64,000 bases of DNA from Macrosoma leucophasiata (Eukaryota > Arthropoda > Insecta > Lepidoptera > Hedylidae): the NCBI GenBank assembly GCA_036365455.1, contig JAWQUS010000030.1:4092001-4156000 (forward strand), written 5' to 3'. The translations under genes and the position numbers were made by a program. Of this stretch, positions 41,225 to 52,738 are shown piece after piece; the stretch's first letter is position 1; every line of letters starts with the position of its first letter. Below the pieces are notes generated by a model. That model was not told the DNA's origin. It ran no database searches and saw nothing but the letters and a program-made list of their open reading frames with translations.

Positions 41225-43075
41225 TAGTAAAAAGCAATTCTTACATCCCAAAAGAGATATAACGCTAACTATATAAAAACAGCTCAAAATAAATGTAAAG
41301 CTTCATGGACATTAATAAACAATAAAGTGCATAAACCAAACCATTTCGAATTTGAAAATTAATTTAGCGATGATCTTATATCTGATCCTACTAAAATTTC
41401 TGACATTTTTAATAATTTCTATATAAATTTAGCTTATAGTAACACTACCAATTATGACATAGGGATAAATTCACAACCACAACTATTTTTTTGAGACCTT
41501 GCGATCCAAATGTAATTTTTAATATCATTTGATCAGTAAATAATACTATAATAATAATAATAGTCTACACCTAGGTACCAATATAATAAAAAAATGCGCA
41601 CTAGAACTCTCTAAGATACGGTTATTTGATAAACTTGTAATTTGAGTTGGGAACTTTCCCAAACAAACTCAACATTTCTATAGTTATATCCATATTTAAG
41701 GAAGATAACAAGCATGATATTAATGAATTATCGTCCGATTACTCTTATATGGGTAAGGCTCAGAAAAAATGTACCATAACACATTGGAACTTGTAACACA
41801 CGATAACGCACTTGATTCGCGTTACACACTGGAAATATTGTAAAGGTTGATGCATATGAGGCAATAAAAAAAAAAGTTTCAAATATAATATGAATATAGA
41901 TATAATTATTTATTTTAGTCATAGACTTAAAATTCACAATTTAAAAAACAATGTTTATTACTTGTTTGATGTTCTTAGGTATTCATTATTCCACTGACAG
42001 CAAATTTACAAATAAATAGAATTTGAGTGTCTCCGATTTTGACGGAACTTTCACTGGCAGATAGCTGATGTGATAAGGAGTAACTTAGGCTACTTTTATC
42101 TCCATACATACATACATACATACCTACATACAAATAAATAGAATTTGAGCGTCTCCGATTTCGACGGGTCTTTCAATGGCAGATAGCTGATGTAATAAGG
42201 TGTAACTTAGGCTACTTTTATACTAGCTGCGCCTACGACTTCGTACGGGGAGATACTGAACAATCATATTTTTTCTCACGTGGACGAAGTCGCGGGAACA
42301 GCTAGTTAAAAATAAAAACTGTAAATGCAGTTACTAGTAAGTTCTTGTTTTTTTTTGTTGTAACCTTTTTAGTGTTTCAAGTTCAAATTAAAAAATTATG
42401 TGGACCACCCTAAATGCATTCCTTATATTATTATATTTTGTTTGGAATAGATTTTGTTTTCTAAAATGAAGTATTGCAATGTGCAATAAGCTTTATTCTT
42501 ATCACGTGTGTTACGTCACACAACTTTGTAACACACGCAACGCAACACACTTGAGCAACCACTTGTGAATAACGTAAACTAAAATTCAATTAGCGTCTTT
42601 TGTTGCTATATGATTTACCTAATATAACTAAACACACTTGTGTTTTTTTTTGCTGATGATATTATCTTTAAAAATTACACAAAAATAGAACATATTATAT
42701 ACAAGAGATTAATGAAACTGTTGCTAAATATATGGACTGGTTTACTCGAAACAATCTTAAAGTTAATGTTAAAAAAACGAAATGATACAGTTTTATAATA
42801 GAAAACGATATAATGAGATGATTCCTGAATCCGATGTGACTACGTTTCTCGGTATTAAACTAGATTATAATTGCTTGTGGAGGGCTTATATAGAATCTGT
42901 AAATAATAAACTCAACGGCTTTGTTTTTGCGTTATGGAGACTAGCACGTGTAGCAGACCATAAAACGGTCTGTTGGATTATCACGGATACGTTGCCTCTG
43001 CTACGCTATGGAGTCGTGTTGAATGAAACTAATGTAACTGAGCTATTTATTACACAAAAAAAAAATGTGTAGGTA
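41225..43075 (+). pseudogene. Decayed jockey-like LINE in the third intron
   Basis: Scattered plus frames follow jockey ORF2 order: NKCKASWTLINNKVHKP near 41290-41335, NFYINLAYSNTTNYD near 41415-41460, an RT start like SIFKEDNKHDIN near 41690-41725, FADDIIFKNYTK near 42650-42680 (catalytic AD D), NETVAKYMDWF near 42712, and FLGIKLDYNCLW at 42846-42885. Many frameshifts and a Helitron (42011-42305) interrupt it. Confidence 0.7.
42011..42305 (+). mobile_element. Helitron-like element with internal duplication
   Basis: Ends GGGAACAGCTAG at 42305 before T. The arms GACTTCGT and ACGAAGTC, separated by about 45 bases, give a subterminal stem. A block starting ACAAATAAATAGAATTTGAG occurs twice, about 118 bp apart (42011 and 42128). 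The 5' TC end is not clear. Confidence 0.6.
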
Positions 43076-43444
43076 CTTATTTCTTTGTAAAATTATTTCA
43101 AAAAACATAGATTGTTAACTGTACCTAGCAGCATCTATATTTTGGAGTTGGTACAGTTTGATTAGCATTTCGTAGCAAGGTCGTAAATATCAATCACGCG
43201 TTTTGACCGATTAGCCCTACCCTTACTAATAGCCCACATTGACGGTCAGTTTTTCGTAAAACTTTTGTCATAAAACTGGCGTCACTCCAAACGATTTACG
43301 CCAACTAGATTTCCCCATTCACGAACTGATGCTAATGTCAAATTGAACTGAAGCTAATGTCAATCTAAATCTAAGGTATTGTCTCTAATAGAGGCCGGGT
43401 TTTTGCAATTTCGGGTGTGCTAATTTGTTTAAAGTAAAAATATT

Positions 43445-44385
43445 TGAATCGGAATCAGAAACAGGATTTATAATCATTTATAATTATGTCAATATTGTAC
43501 AAAAACACTCTGGAGCGGGTCTCAGATTGGGGTCGACTCAATTTAGTGCAGTTCAACCCCTCGAAGACACAAGTCTGCGCGTTCACCGCTAAAAAAACCC
43601 CATTCATTGTAGCACCACAGTTCCAGGGCACTCCGCTTGCCATTGGTAAGAGTATCGGTATCCTGGGCGTTGACATATCGAACGAAGTGCAATTCGGGAG
43701 TCACATTGAGTGTAAGACCAAGTTGGCATCCAAAAAGTTGGGGGTGCTTAACAAAGCGAGGCAGTGTTTCACATCGGGGCAGCTACTACAGCTTTATAAG
43801 GCCCAAGTGCGGCCCCATCTGGAATACTGCTCTCATTTGTGGGCTAGCCCCCAAATACCAGCTTGGTCCACTTGACTCCCTACAAAAACGCGCCGTTCGT
43901 ATTGTTAACGATCCGGGACTTACCGACAGGCTCGAACATCTGAGCCTGCGCAGAGACATTGGGAGTCTGTGCGTGTTGTACCGTCTCTACAATGGTGAGT
44001 GCTCTGCGGAACTGTTTGACATGGTGCCACCGTCTCTTTTCCTACACCGTACTACCCGCCGAAGAGAGAAGTTCCACCCACACCGACTGGACACCTGGCA
44101 GTGCTCAACGGTGCGGTTTTCACGTTCGTTCCTGCCCAGAACGTGTAAATTGTGGAACGAACTTCCCTCTGAGGTGTTCCCTAGGTGCTACAATATGGGG
44201 TTCTTCAAAAATGGCGTCAAAAGAGTCCTTCAGGGCTGGCAGCGCGTTGGCAACTCCCCTGGTGTTGCAAATGTTCATAGGCGACGGTGACCACTTTCCA
44301 TCAGGTGGCCCGTTTGCTTGTCTGTCAACCTTCAGACATAAAAAAAAAATAAAAAAAAAAAAAAACAAAAACAAGACACCGATGG
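43445..44385 (+). pseudogene. CR1-like LINE ORF2 C-terminal part, 5'-truncated
   Basis: The frame 43486-43875 reads SDWGRLNLVQFNPSKTQVCA and GILGVDISNEVQFGSH, then a frame change near 43858. The frame continuing to 44290 reads QLGPLDSLQKRAVRIVND, SLRRDIGSLCVLYRLYNGEC and PRTCKLWNELPSEVFP. This is the post-palm part of a CR1-clade polyprotein common in Lepidoptera. The RT catalytic part is missing. The 3' UTR carries CCATCAGGTGGCCCGTTTGC and ends in an A-rich tail at about 44340-44385. It lies in the third intron of the piggyBac-derived gene. Confidence 0.8.
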
Positions 44386-44486
44386 CCTGTTCCTTACAAA
44401 AAAAAGTTCTTTGAAATCAGTTTGACATCATTCTTTCTGTTATTAATATTGAGCAACAATACTGAACAATACAAATTTTTAAACTG

Positions 44487-44762
44487 GTGGCAGAGCTCCA
44501 GTGACAAACTCGCAGGCGTAGGCACCACCGCTACCTGATCTACTTGCCGCTAAATGGTAGTGTTCAGCACTATCGTGTTCCGGTCAGGTGGTAATGTACG
44601 GCCCTGTAATGTCCGGCCCACAGGCATAATACCTTAGACCTCAGGAGTGGCAACGCATCTGCATTGAAACCTACAGTCTCATGTAGATGTTTAAAGGCTA
44701 CAGTATTATTTACCATCAATGTAAACTGTATGCTTGTTTGCCACTTCATAACATACAATAAA
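44487..44762 (+). repeat. Interspersed repeat family A, full-length copy
   Basis: Runs from GGTGGCAGAGCTCCAGTGAC to GCTTGTTTGCCACTTC plus an A/T tail, about 275 bp. With the copy at 13218-13482 it defines both ends of the family. Confidence 0.7.
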
Positions 44763-44831
44763 AAATCGTTAATTGTATGAGCACCCCGTCCCCCTTAATA
44801 TTTTTATTTTTTGTATTTGTTGTTATAGCGG

Positions 44832-45470
44832 CATAGAGCAACACGGGCCACCGGCCGACCGGAGGGAAGAAGCCGTAGCGTTTCTTACCGATGCAAAACA
44901 GTCTGTCATTTTTTGCGGGGGGAAATTTGTTTTTGGGGGAATTGACGCACACACGCACAACAAAAATCGTCTATCATTACGAAACTCACAACTTGTCGTT
45001 AACAAAATACTTAAACAATTTCACACACATTTAAACATCGCGGAGACAGCGGCTTCTCGGAAACAAACTCGGATCAGTCGCTCGACCGATCCGCGTATCG
45101 TATAAGGTACATCTATCAGTCTGTGTTGTTTACATCAGTCCAAAACAACACGAGCGATATTTTCGTATTTTTGAGTTTTCAAGAATAAAATAATAATTTT
45201 GTGAATAAAATTTACTTACATTTGAAAGGTAACGCTATCTTTTTGTAAACTTGATGGGGCAGATTACTTTTTACAGCAAAGAAACAGAGCAAATCGGCAT
45301 TATTTAGGACGTTATTTCAGTTGCACAGCTAGATTTAGTCTAATGGCAAGTTTGGCTGTTTTTATTAGTTTTTATTATACGCGTATGACCATTTGGGCTT
45401 GCAAAGCCTGCATATGGCTACTCCCCTCCGATCCATCGTAGCCGGTGGCCCGTGCATCTGTGTGTCTGCT
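44832..45470. mobile_element. hAT-like MITE, interrupted and end-truncated copy
   Basis: Starts CATAGAGCAACACGGGCCAC, the same terminus as 52064 and 60404. A block matching the opposite terminus (CATATGGCTACTCCCCTCCG...GGCCCGTG) lies at 45410-45462 but lacks the last bases. The middle carries unrelated sequence. Confidence 0.55.
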
Positions 45471-45514
45471 CTATATAAAGCGGCAACTGAAATACATAAT
45501 TTGTGAAAATTTCA

Positions 45515-45665
45515 GCTTTCTAGCTATCACGGTTTATGAGATATTGCCTAGCGACAGACAGACAGACGGAGGGACGGACGGACAGACTGACAGACAGACG
45601 GCGGAGCCTTAGTAATTCCCGTCCCGTGGTCCCGTTTTAACCTTTTAGGTACGGAATCCTAAAAA
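45515..45665. repeat. Interspersed repeat with GACA microsatellite
   Basis: The sequence AGCTATCACGGTTTATGAGA, a (GACA/GGAC) run at 45553-45600, and CCCGTTTTAACC...GGTACGGAATCC form a repeat widespread in insect genomes (recalled, not searched). No coding. Confidence 0.5.
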
Positions 45666-45723
45666 GTGACAAGTGATCAAAAAGTTGGAACCATCATACA
45701 GTTTATGGATTTTTATAACACTA

Positions 45724-45908
45724 CTAGCGGCCCGCCCCGGCTTCGCCCGCGCTGCTCTGCTCCTATTAGTCATAGCGTAATGTAAGCTATCCTATCTCTC
45801 AAGTTGGATCGAACTGCACATGGTGTGCGAATTTTATTATAATCGGTTGAGTGGTTTAGGAGTCCATTGAGGACAAACATTGTGACACGAGATTTATATA
45901 TATTAAGA
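45724..45908 (-). mobile_element. Lep1-like non-autonomous Helitron
   Basis: The minus strand starts TCTTAATATATATAAATCTC at 45908 after A and ends GGGCGGGCCGCTAG at 45724 before T. The length is 185 bp. Start and end match the lepidopteran Lep1-type Helitrons as I know them. Confidence 0.75.
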
Positions 45909-46504
45909 TTTATTCTTGACCGACTACAGTTACAGAAGAGATTGAAGAGTTGTAGACACTATTTTTGCATGTTTTTTTTTTAATAAAAAAGGAAAGTGAG
46001 ATAAATGAAAATAGGTAACTATGTATACGTATTTTCATTTTTTCCAGAATGAATGTAAAAATAACATAAAATAAATGTCCACCTTTATTATGAAAACAAC
46101 AGAATTATGTCTAAATACATGTTTTCAATGTTCGTTTAACATAAAAAACTGTTTGTCTGTCCTGCTAAGTTAATTCAATGTGACTTATGTTGTTTTTGAA
46201 ATAATCAATTCATATATTAAAATCAAGAAATTTGAAAACGTGGACGATATTAGCCTTACCGTACCTTAGTTGACGCCTGGACTTGACGGTTGGATTCAGT
46301 GTTGGCAATAGCTATGTTAGCCCTTCCCCAGATTCATGCTTTAAAATCACCAGAAAACCACTAAACGGCAATTTATCGATAACTCGTTACAACGACACAA
46401 TATGCTATTTTTTGGCTATAATATATTAGGTTGGTATAATATATTAGTTTGATAGAATGTAATAAATAGTTATGTATTATATAAATATACAAAACTAATT
46501 ACTA
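45909..46504. other. AT-rich intronic stretch
   Basis: No supported feature. It lies within intron 3 of the piggyBac-derived gene. Confidence 0.4.
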
Positions 46505-46805
46505 TGTATATAATATTTCCACTACTACCACGCTGGAGGTCCTGGGTTCGATTCTCGGGTCGGGGGCTATGAGAGATAATGGTTTAAAATCCTTTATCTC
46601 TGGTTCTATTGAGATTTTTCCATTTTCTGGAAATTTTCCAGTACCTCGGAGTTTGATAATGTGCCCGGAGATGGCAACAGGCTCGCCACCTGTTAGATGG
46701 GCCAAAAACGTAACCGGCGAATCGCGGGTGTTTGCATGTATGCTTGAATGCATTCATTTACCTCTGCCTACCCCTATGGGGATTACAGGCGTGAAGTTAC
46801 GTTAC
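46505..46805 (+). repeat. tRNA-derived SINE copy
   Basis: The B box GGTCCTGGGTTCGATTC is intact and the A-box part is lost at the 5' end. The body matches the copies at 17062 and 26797, ending GGGGATTACAGGCGTGAAG. Confidence 0.75.
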
Positions 46806-47505
46806 GTTTTTATGTATATAATAAAAAGTTTTATGTTACTTCTATTTAATAGTTTTCTTGTAATATGTTAGTATAATGTGATATAAAATATATTACTTTG
46901 TTTTGTTAGAACGTCGTATTAAGATTATTTTTGAACGTTCAATAAGTAGGTACAAAAAATCGCGTCCCGACGGTCCTATGGGACGTAGACGTTTGATAGC
47001 TGTCGAATGGACTTTTCCATGTCCTGTCCATGGTCCATTCGACCGTAATCAAATACCCGTTATATAACGCTCAACCAAATGAAGCTATTTATTAATACGA
47101 ACTGATACGCACTAATACGTGTTGTACGGCACCATAATTTCTGACAGAAAACCACTAAACCCCTGGAGTTAGAATCGCTCCTGACTATTATGACTGTTAT
47201 GACTCTGTCATAATACCTTAGACTCCAGGTGTGGCAATGCATCTACATTGAAATCTCGGGTTTATGGGCTACAGGCTTACGTACCGTCAATGTAAACTGT
47301 ATGCTTGTTTCCCACTTCATTATATAAAAAAAAGAAATCAGCTAATAAAATATCCAACGCGTAATATATTAGCCGACCAAAAATGGGCGATTGAAACCAC
47401 CAGTTTTAGTGGAAAATCTACTAAGTTGGTAACACTGTTTGGATTATGAAATGTAAGGAAAATTACCGGGCGCGTCTTCAGTTAAAACTGTGGATTTATG
47501 ATTCG
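46806..47505. other. Intronic stretch with a partial family A repeat
   Basis: A partial family A copy (+) lies at about 47205-47325, ending GCTTGTTTCCCACTTCATT plus A-rich tail. Nothing else is supported. Confidence 0.45.
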
Positions 47506-47569
47506 CCACTGACGATCAAATTTTAGTTTTACGTCAGTTGAACTGATCAGTTTAACTGATCGTCAGTGG
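47506..47569. repeat. Perfect 13-bp inverted repeat around a palindrome
   Basis: Arms CCACTGACGATCA (47506-47518) and TGATCGTCAGTGG (47557-47569) flank 38 bases that contain the palindrome AACTGATCAGTT (47541-47552). Confidence 0.8.
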
Positions 47570-47757
47570 GGGCTTTAAGTCTACACTTCAATTTCGTAAC
47601 TGTCACATAACACCAATACAAGTGTTATAATAAATTACCTAGATCTATTAAATTAAAACACTGAATGGTAACCATTTCAATAACAGAGTGCGTAATTTAT
47701 TAATTGATCAATGTTTTTATTCTTTGCAAGGAATTTTGACATATTTTTTTTATTTAT

Positions 47758-47966
47758 TACAGCAGCTATCTGCCAGTTAAAGTCCCCTCAAAATCGGTCC
47801 AGCCGTTCCCAAGATTAGCCCCGCCAAACAGACAGACAGACAGAGACAAAAATTGTAAAAAATGTTGTTTTGGTATATGTACCGTGTAAACATACATATG
47901 CATTCAATAAAAAGCGGTTATTTTAATATTACAAACAGACACTCCAATTTTATTTATTTGTATAGA
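47758..47966 (-). mobile_element. Helitron 5' portion
   Basis: The minus strand starts TCTATACAAATAAATAAAAT at 47966 after A and runs through TTGGAGTGTCTG and a CTGT run, as in the element at 29677. The CTAG end was not found. Confidence 0.6.
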
Positions 47967-48014
47967 TTTATCAAGTTTACTCATACTTTTATGCAAGAAG
48001 AGAAAAGTATATTA

Positions 48015-49257
48015 TGGTTGGGGAAAAAGTTTCTTCGCATTTTTTTAGATAATTCAAAACATTTCTTAATATAGTTTATTTAAATTTAACTAAAGTATGT
48101 ATGTACCATTTTGTTCGATAACCTTTTGCCATCTTGTAGGTAGGGACATGATCCCATTGCTATAAAAATTTTGGGACTTCTCATCAAAATACCGCGACAA
48201 GTGGATTTGGCAGTCCTCTCGTGATGTTACAGGTGGAAATCTGAAGGTGCAAGGTCAGGACTATACGGCGGATGCATTAACACCTCCCAGCCAAACACTC
48301 TTAATTTTTGCTGAGTGGCTATAGATGTGAGAGGTCTAGCGTTATCATGATGAAACACCACACCCCTTCTGTTGATCAATTCCGGCCGCTTTCTCTCAAC
48401 TTCTTGCTTTAATCTCATCAGTTGTTCGCAGTAGAGTTCAGAATCGATAGTCCTGCCTGGTGGTAATAGCTTATAATGAATAATGCCCTTCCAATCCCAC
48501 CACACACACAACATCACCTTATTGCGAGTTAACCCGGGTTTCGCCACAGTCTGTGAATCCAGACCGGCCTTTGACCACGACCTTTTTCGCACGTTCTTGT
48601 CGTACGTGATCCACTTTTCATCACCAGTTATCAGCTTCTTCAAAAATGATTCGGTTTCATTACGTCGTAATAAAGAATCACAAATGAGTACACGGTTCAT
48701 TAGGTTTCTTTCAGTGAGCTCGTGAGGTACCCAAATATCGACCTTTTTTTTGTACCCAGCTTTTTTCAAATGCGCCAAAACTGTTTTGTGATCCATTCTC
48801 AGTTCTTCAGCTACGTCGTAACTACTGATATGTCGATCTTGCTCCACTTTTTCAAAAATGGCATCCATTTTATCCGTAATAGGGCGACCAGAGCGAGGTG
48901 CATCTTTGACATCCAAATTTCCGGATGAAAACGCTTAAACCAAATTTGTGCTACTCTCACAGACACTGCACTAGGTCCATAAACATCGCAAATTTTTTTC
49001 GCGGCTTGTGTTTCATTTTTACCTTTTTTGTAGTAAAATTTTAAAATGTATCGAATTTCTTCATTAGATTCACTCATCTTGACAGTACGAAAAACAAATG
49101 AAAATCACACATTTGCCCAATTTGAATTTGGAATTATGTTTTTTAAAATTTTAATTTTCAATGATACCAAAACCAGCCAGATACAAATACTACAGCCAAA
49201 GAGATTTTATTACAAGTTCATACATACTATAATCTGAAAAGACTTTTTCCCCAACCT
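48015..49257 (-). mobile_element. mariner element, full length but inactivated
   Basis: Ends GGTTGGGGAAAAAG occur in inverted orientation at 48016 and 49256. The total of about 1.24 kb is normal for mariner. TA duplications are present near both ends but not cleanly aligned. The transposase gene inside is broken. The right end lies 42 bases before exon 4 of the piggyBac-derived gene, so the element sits at the edge of that intron. Confidence 0.88.
48227..49077 (-). pseudogene. mariner transposase, frameshifted
   Basis: The N-terminal frame (49077 to about 48908) begins MSESNEEIRYILKFYYKKGK, a mariner helix-turn-helix start. A one-base loss at about 48925, judged against the copy at 23605, shifts it. 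The next frame carries DAPRSGRP, LTERNLMNRVLICDSLLRR, GDEKWITYD (first D), VFHHDNARP (second D) and PPYSPDLAPSDFHL (third D), the DD34D pattern of mariner. A deletion of a few dozen bases right after DFHL brings a stop, so the C-terminus is lost. It is probably inactive. The subfamily was not assigned. Confidence 0.88.
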
Positions 49258-49299
49258 ATTATAATAACAGTGTATTTATTGATTTTATTGCATATACAG

Positions 49300-49347
49300 A
49301 TCACCCGTGCGAGAGCAGTTCATGTTGGAGGATCCCATCCTGGACCC
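49300..49347 (+). CDS. piggyBac-derived gene, exon 4
   Basis: Acceptor TTGCATATACAG and donor GTAAGTTTTC enclose 48 bases. In the carried frame it encodes SPVREQFMLEDPILDP. SPVRE parallels SPIRE of exon 3, and both exons end in CC|GTAAGTTTT, so exons 3 and 4 look like duplicates. It leaves two bases for exon 5. Confidence 0.6.
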
Positions 49348-49366
49348 GTAAGTTTTCAAATATTTA

Positions 49367-49510
49367 AGCAGACAACACGAATGCAGTTCATATTCACGGT
49401 AACTGAATACAGCGGCCTATAGACATCTTCATTAAAACTGTAGTTCAATATTCAGATGCGTTACCACCCATGAGGCCTAAGTTGTTTTGCCACTGTAATA
49501 GTTATTACGG
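49367..49510 (-). repeat. Interspersed repeat family A, partial copy in intron 4
   Basis: Blocks ATGCAGTTCATATTCACGGT and GATGCGTTACCACC(C) match the minus-strand family sequence. It sits between the donor and acceptor of intron 4 without touching them. Confidence 0.6.
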
Positions 49511-49547
49511 GGGCATACACCTACTAATAACGGTGAATTTGTTTCAG

Positions 49548-51612
49548 ACGCTCTGTAGTGATCAACATTTATAACGAAGACGGTCAGGAAACTGGAGGGA
49601 TACACGAAGAGTTTATTGTCCCGGACTCACACTTTCAGTTTGAAAGTCCGATGAATGTTGACGTCGTGGTTGAGAGGAATGACGAAAAGGAGAGTGGTCG
49701 TAGAACAAGTGTGAGAGGTAGAGTGCGGGGTGGACGAGGAGGGCGTGTGAGCCGTGGACAGGACAGAAGTCGCGTCAGGAGAGTGTGTCGTCAGCATGAT
49801 TGGCAGGTCGGTCAGCCGTTAGAAGAGATCTGGATGACTGACGACGATGTCTCTCCCGAGTTGCGTGCTTTGGCGATGGATGTTGCGAGGAGGCGACAGG
49901 CGAGAGTGGTTAAGGATAGGCAAAAAAGGAGAAGGGCCGTAAGAGTCGAAGATGAAGCTCAAATCGAAGGGGATAGTAGCGAGAGTGAGGATGACGAAGC
50001 ATTTGAGGACGCTATTGATGGATGGAGTAATTCGCTCTTGGATGGTGTGGACCTCCATTTTGATTGGTCACCGATGGCGACCTTCCAAAATGTCGAAGAG
50101 GTTTTTGTTCCACAGCGAACGGGCTCTGTTTTTTCACACTCAAACCCATATGATGCATTTCGTTCTTTCTGGGACGATAATATCATACAGGTGATAGTAG
50201 AAGAAACGAACCGGTACTCTAGCCGGATTCAGTCGGCCACCTTCCAAGCTAACTGGTATCCGACAAATGCTCATGAGATCCTGTGCCTCTTTGCGTTTTG
50301 GATGATGACCGGCGTCATCCGTATGCCTACAATAAAGAGTTACTTTTCAACTGAATCTTTATTGAAAACAGAGATTTTTTCCCGGATCACCACGCAAAGG
50401 AGGTACGCTGATCTCAATCGGGCTCTTCATTTTGTAGATACCAGTGCGACCAACTCGACGCATCCTACCAACAGTGACGTCGCAAGCTTCGATTCAATGC
50501 ACCGTTTGAGGCCCATTATTGATCACCTAAATAGAAAATTTAAGTCTAATTATGTCCTGTCGAAAGACATTTGCATTGATGAAAGTTTGACTCTTTGCAA
50601 AGGTAGAAGGCTTCATTTCAAACAGTACATTCGGTCGAAGGCTGCAAAGTTTGGGATCAAAACTTTTGAACTCTGCGAGAGTGCGACAGGATACCTATGG
50701 TCTTTCGTATTGTATACTGGGAAAGATACTTCTTCTGAAGTGGGACTGTTAAAGAGCACAGCAATAGTTCTAAAGTTGATTGAGCCCTTACTAAATAAAG
50801 GATATCGACTATTTATAGATAACTGGTTCAACTCTCCCCTGCTCGCTCGAATTTTAAAACGTAACGGTACTGACTGCGTTGGTACCTTGTGTCCGTCTCG
50901 TGCTGACGTTCCCACAGTGGTTAGTCATGCTCCGCTCAAGCGGGGCCAGCTAGTAGCGAGGCACTCAGGGGACGTCTGTGTCTTGTCATGGCAGGACAAT
51001 AATCGAGTCTGCATGTTATCGACTTGCCACGGGTCAGCCACTGGGCTGACCCATGTGTCATCGCGGCCACCCACCCGTCCGGAGTCACACAAGCCACAGG
51101 CAGTCCTTGACTACAATTGCGCAATGGGTGGTGTGGATCGTAAAGATCAAATACTCGAGCCGTACCTGCTTGAGCGGAAGCGGAGTGCTAAGTGGTATAT
51201 AAAGCTTTTCAAGCGCCTCATCGATTGCTCCATCCACAACTCACGTATCCTGTTGGAGTCTTGCCGTCAGGCGCGTGAGGATGGCCTTAAATTCCGTCTC
51301 GAACTAGTGCATGCTATCTTATCATACCATCATCATCTCATTCCAGAAGGCCGTCGTTATTTACGAAATTTTGATTCATTCCCTTGCCGAGTTGCCCATA
51401 CACATTGGCCCATTCGCATCTCTCAAAGTGAAGTAGATAGAGTTCACAATCGGAAGACCCGCCAGCGGTGCACTGTGTGTATTAGAGAAGGGCGGAAGGA
51501 CCAAAAAACTTATTATAAGTGCGAGCATTGCAATGTGCCGCTGTGTGTGGATTACTGCTTCAAAAAATTTCATACACGGAATAAGCTCATTGCACCGAAT
51601 ACAGTAAAGTAG
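49548..51612 (+). CDS. piggyBac transposase-like protein, main exon (exon 5)
   Basis: The frame is open back through the acceptor TTTGTTTCAG at 49538-49547. The first in-frame start-like codon inside it is only GTG (49558), and joining CC from exon 4 keeps the frame, so translation probably starts in exon 1. The joined coding length is 132+80+87+48+2065 = 2412 nt, or 803 aa plus stop. Within this exon: an RG/RGR-rich basic stretch (about 45-75), an acidic patch, then the DDE core with D in CIDES (about 341), D in FIDNW (about 420) and D in GGVDRKDQ (about 525), the three positions expected in piggyBac-family transposases. A C-terminal Cys/His cluster CTVC...CEHC...CVDYC...H (about 638-670) is the zinc-binding domain used for end recognition. 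All key residues are present. No TTAA-flanked terminal repeats were recognised on either side. Confidence 0.92.
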
Positions 51613-52055
51613 TTATTTTAACATCGATGCATTTGCTTCTTTGCTTTACTACTGATAATGAGTTATCTATCCGTAGTCGATGGCCGATGGATTTGAAAGA
51701 TTTGTGTGCAGTGGAAGGATTTTTATGAGTATATGATTGTTAAATTTCGAATCGAGTGAAAAAGCGTGTGTATGTGTGTATCTCATCGTAGGTACTAGTT
51801 CAGGAATGGCGAACCTTTATCTATTAATATGCCTTTTTTTTAAATAATGTTTAATGAGATCATATACATGCCACCAATTTTCGATTTCTTTGTTATAGAT
51901 TAAATATTAATACTAAATGGGTACTATCAACTCAAAACTGTTTTTTAATAATAAATAATCTTTTCGGTTAAACACCTTGCAAGTTTATATTTCGTAAGAA
52001 TTTTAACTAATTGTATATGTATATATAAAAATAAAATATTTAATGTCGTGTTATA
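51613..52055 (+). other. 3' UTR and downstream of the piggyBac-like gene
   Basis: AATAAA-type signals occur near 51954 and 52030. No piggyBac-like terminal repeat was found in this interval. Confidence 0.45.
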
Positions 52056-52457
52056 GTGCACAGCATAGAGCAACACGAGCCACCGGCCGCCGCGGCGGAC
52101 CGGAGGGGAGTAGCCATAGCGTTTTTACCGATGCAAAACAGTCTGTCATAACGCTTTTGCGGGGGGAACTACGTGTACGATACACACACACCCACTACAA
52201 AAATCGTCTATTACTACGAAATCTCCTTGACGATCTCACACCTTGACTTTGGCAAAATGCATAGACAATTTCATGCACACATTTAAACATCTGGGCGACA
52301 GGCGACACATTTGGGCTTGTACTTTGACAGAGGGGAAAGCCTGCATATGGCTACATAGAGTATATCTAATCTAAACTTAATATTATAAAGAAGTAATATT
52401 TTTTTGTTTGTTTGTTTTGAATAGGCTCAATAACTACTGGACCGATTTTAAAAATTC

Positions 52458-52738
52458 TTTCACTATTCGAAAGCTACATTATCCACGGGTAACATAGGCT
52501 ATATTTTATTTTGTAAAAAATAGGGTTCCGTAAGATATTTGGGATTTTCAGACACAAGGTGTAAAAAATCAACTAGAAAAGTTACTTATTTTGCGTACGC
52601 TGCCTAAACTATAAAAGATATCGAGGAATATATTTTATAGTTTGTTTCACTATTCGAAAGTTACATTATCCATGGGTAACATAGGCTATATTTTATTTTG
52701 GAAAAATAGGGTTCCGTAAGATATTTGGGTTTTCAGAA
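52458..52738. repeat. Tandem pair of ~95-bp units
   Basis: The block from TTCACTATTCGAAAG to AGATATTTGGG(A)TTTTCAGA is present at about 52458-52552 and 52646-52738 with a few substitutions. Confidence 0.75.
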
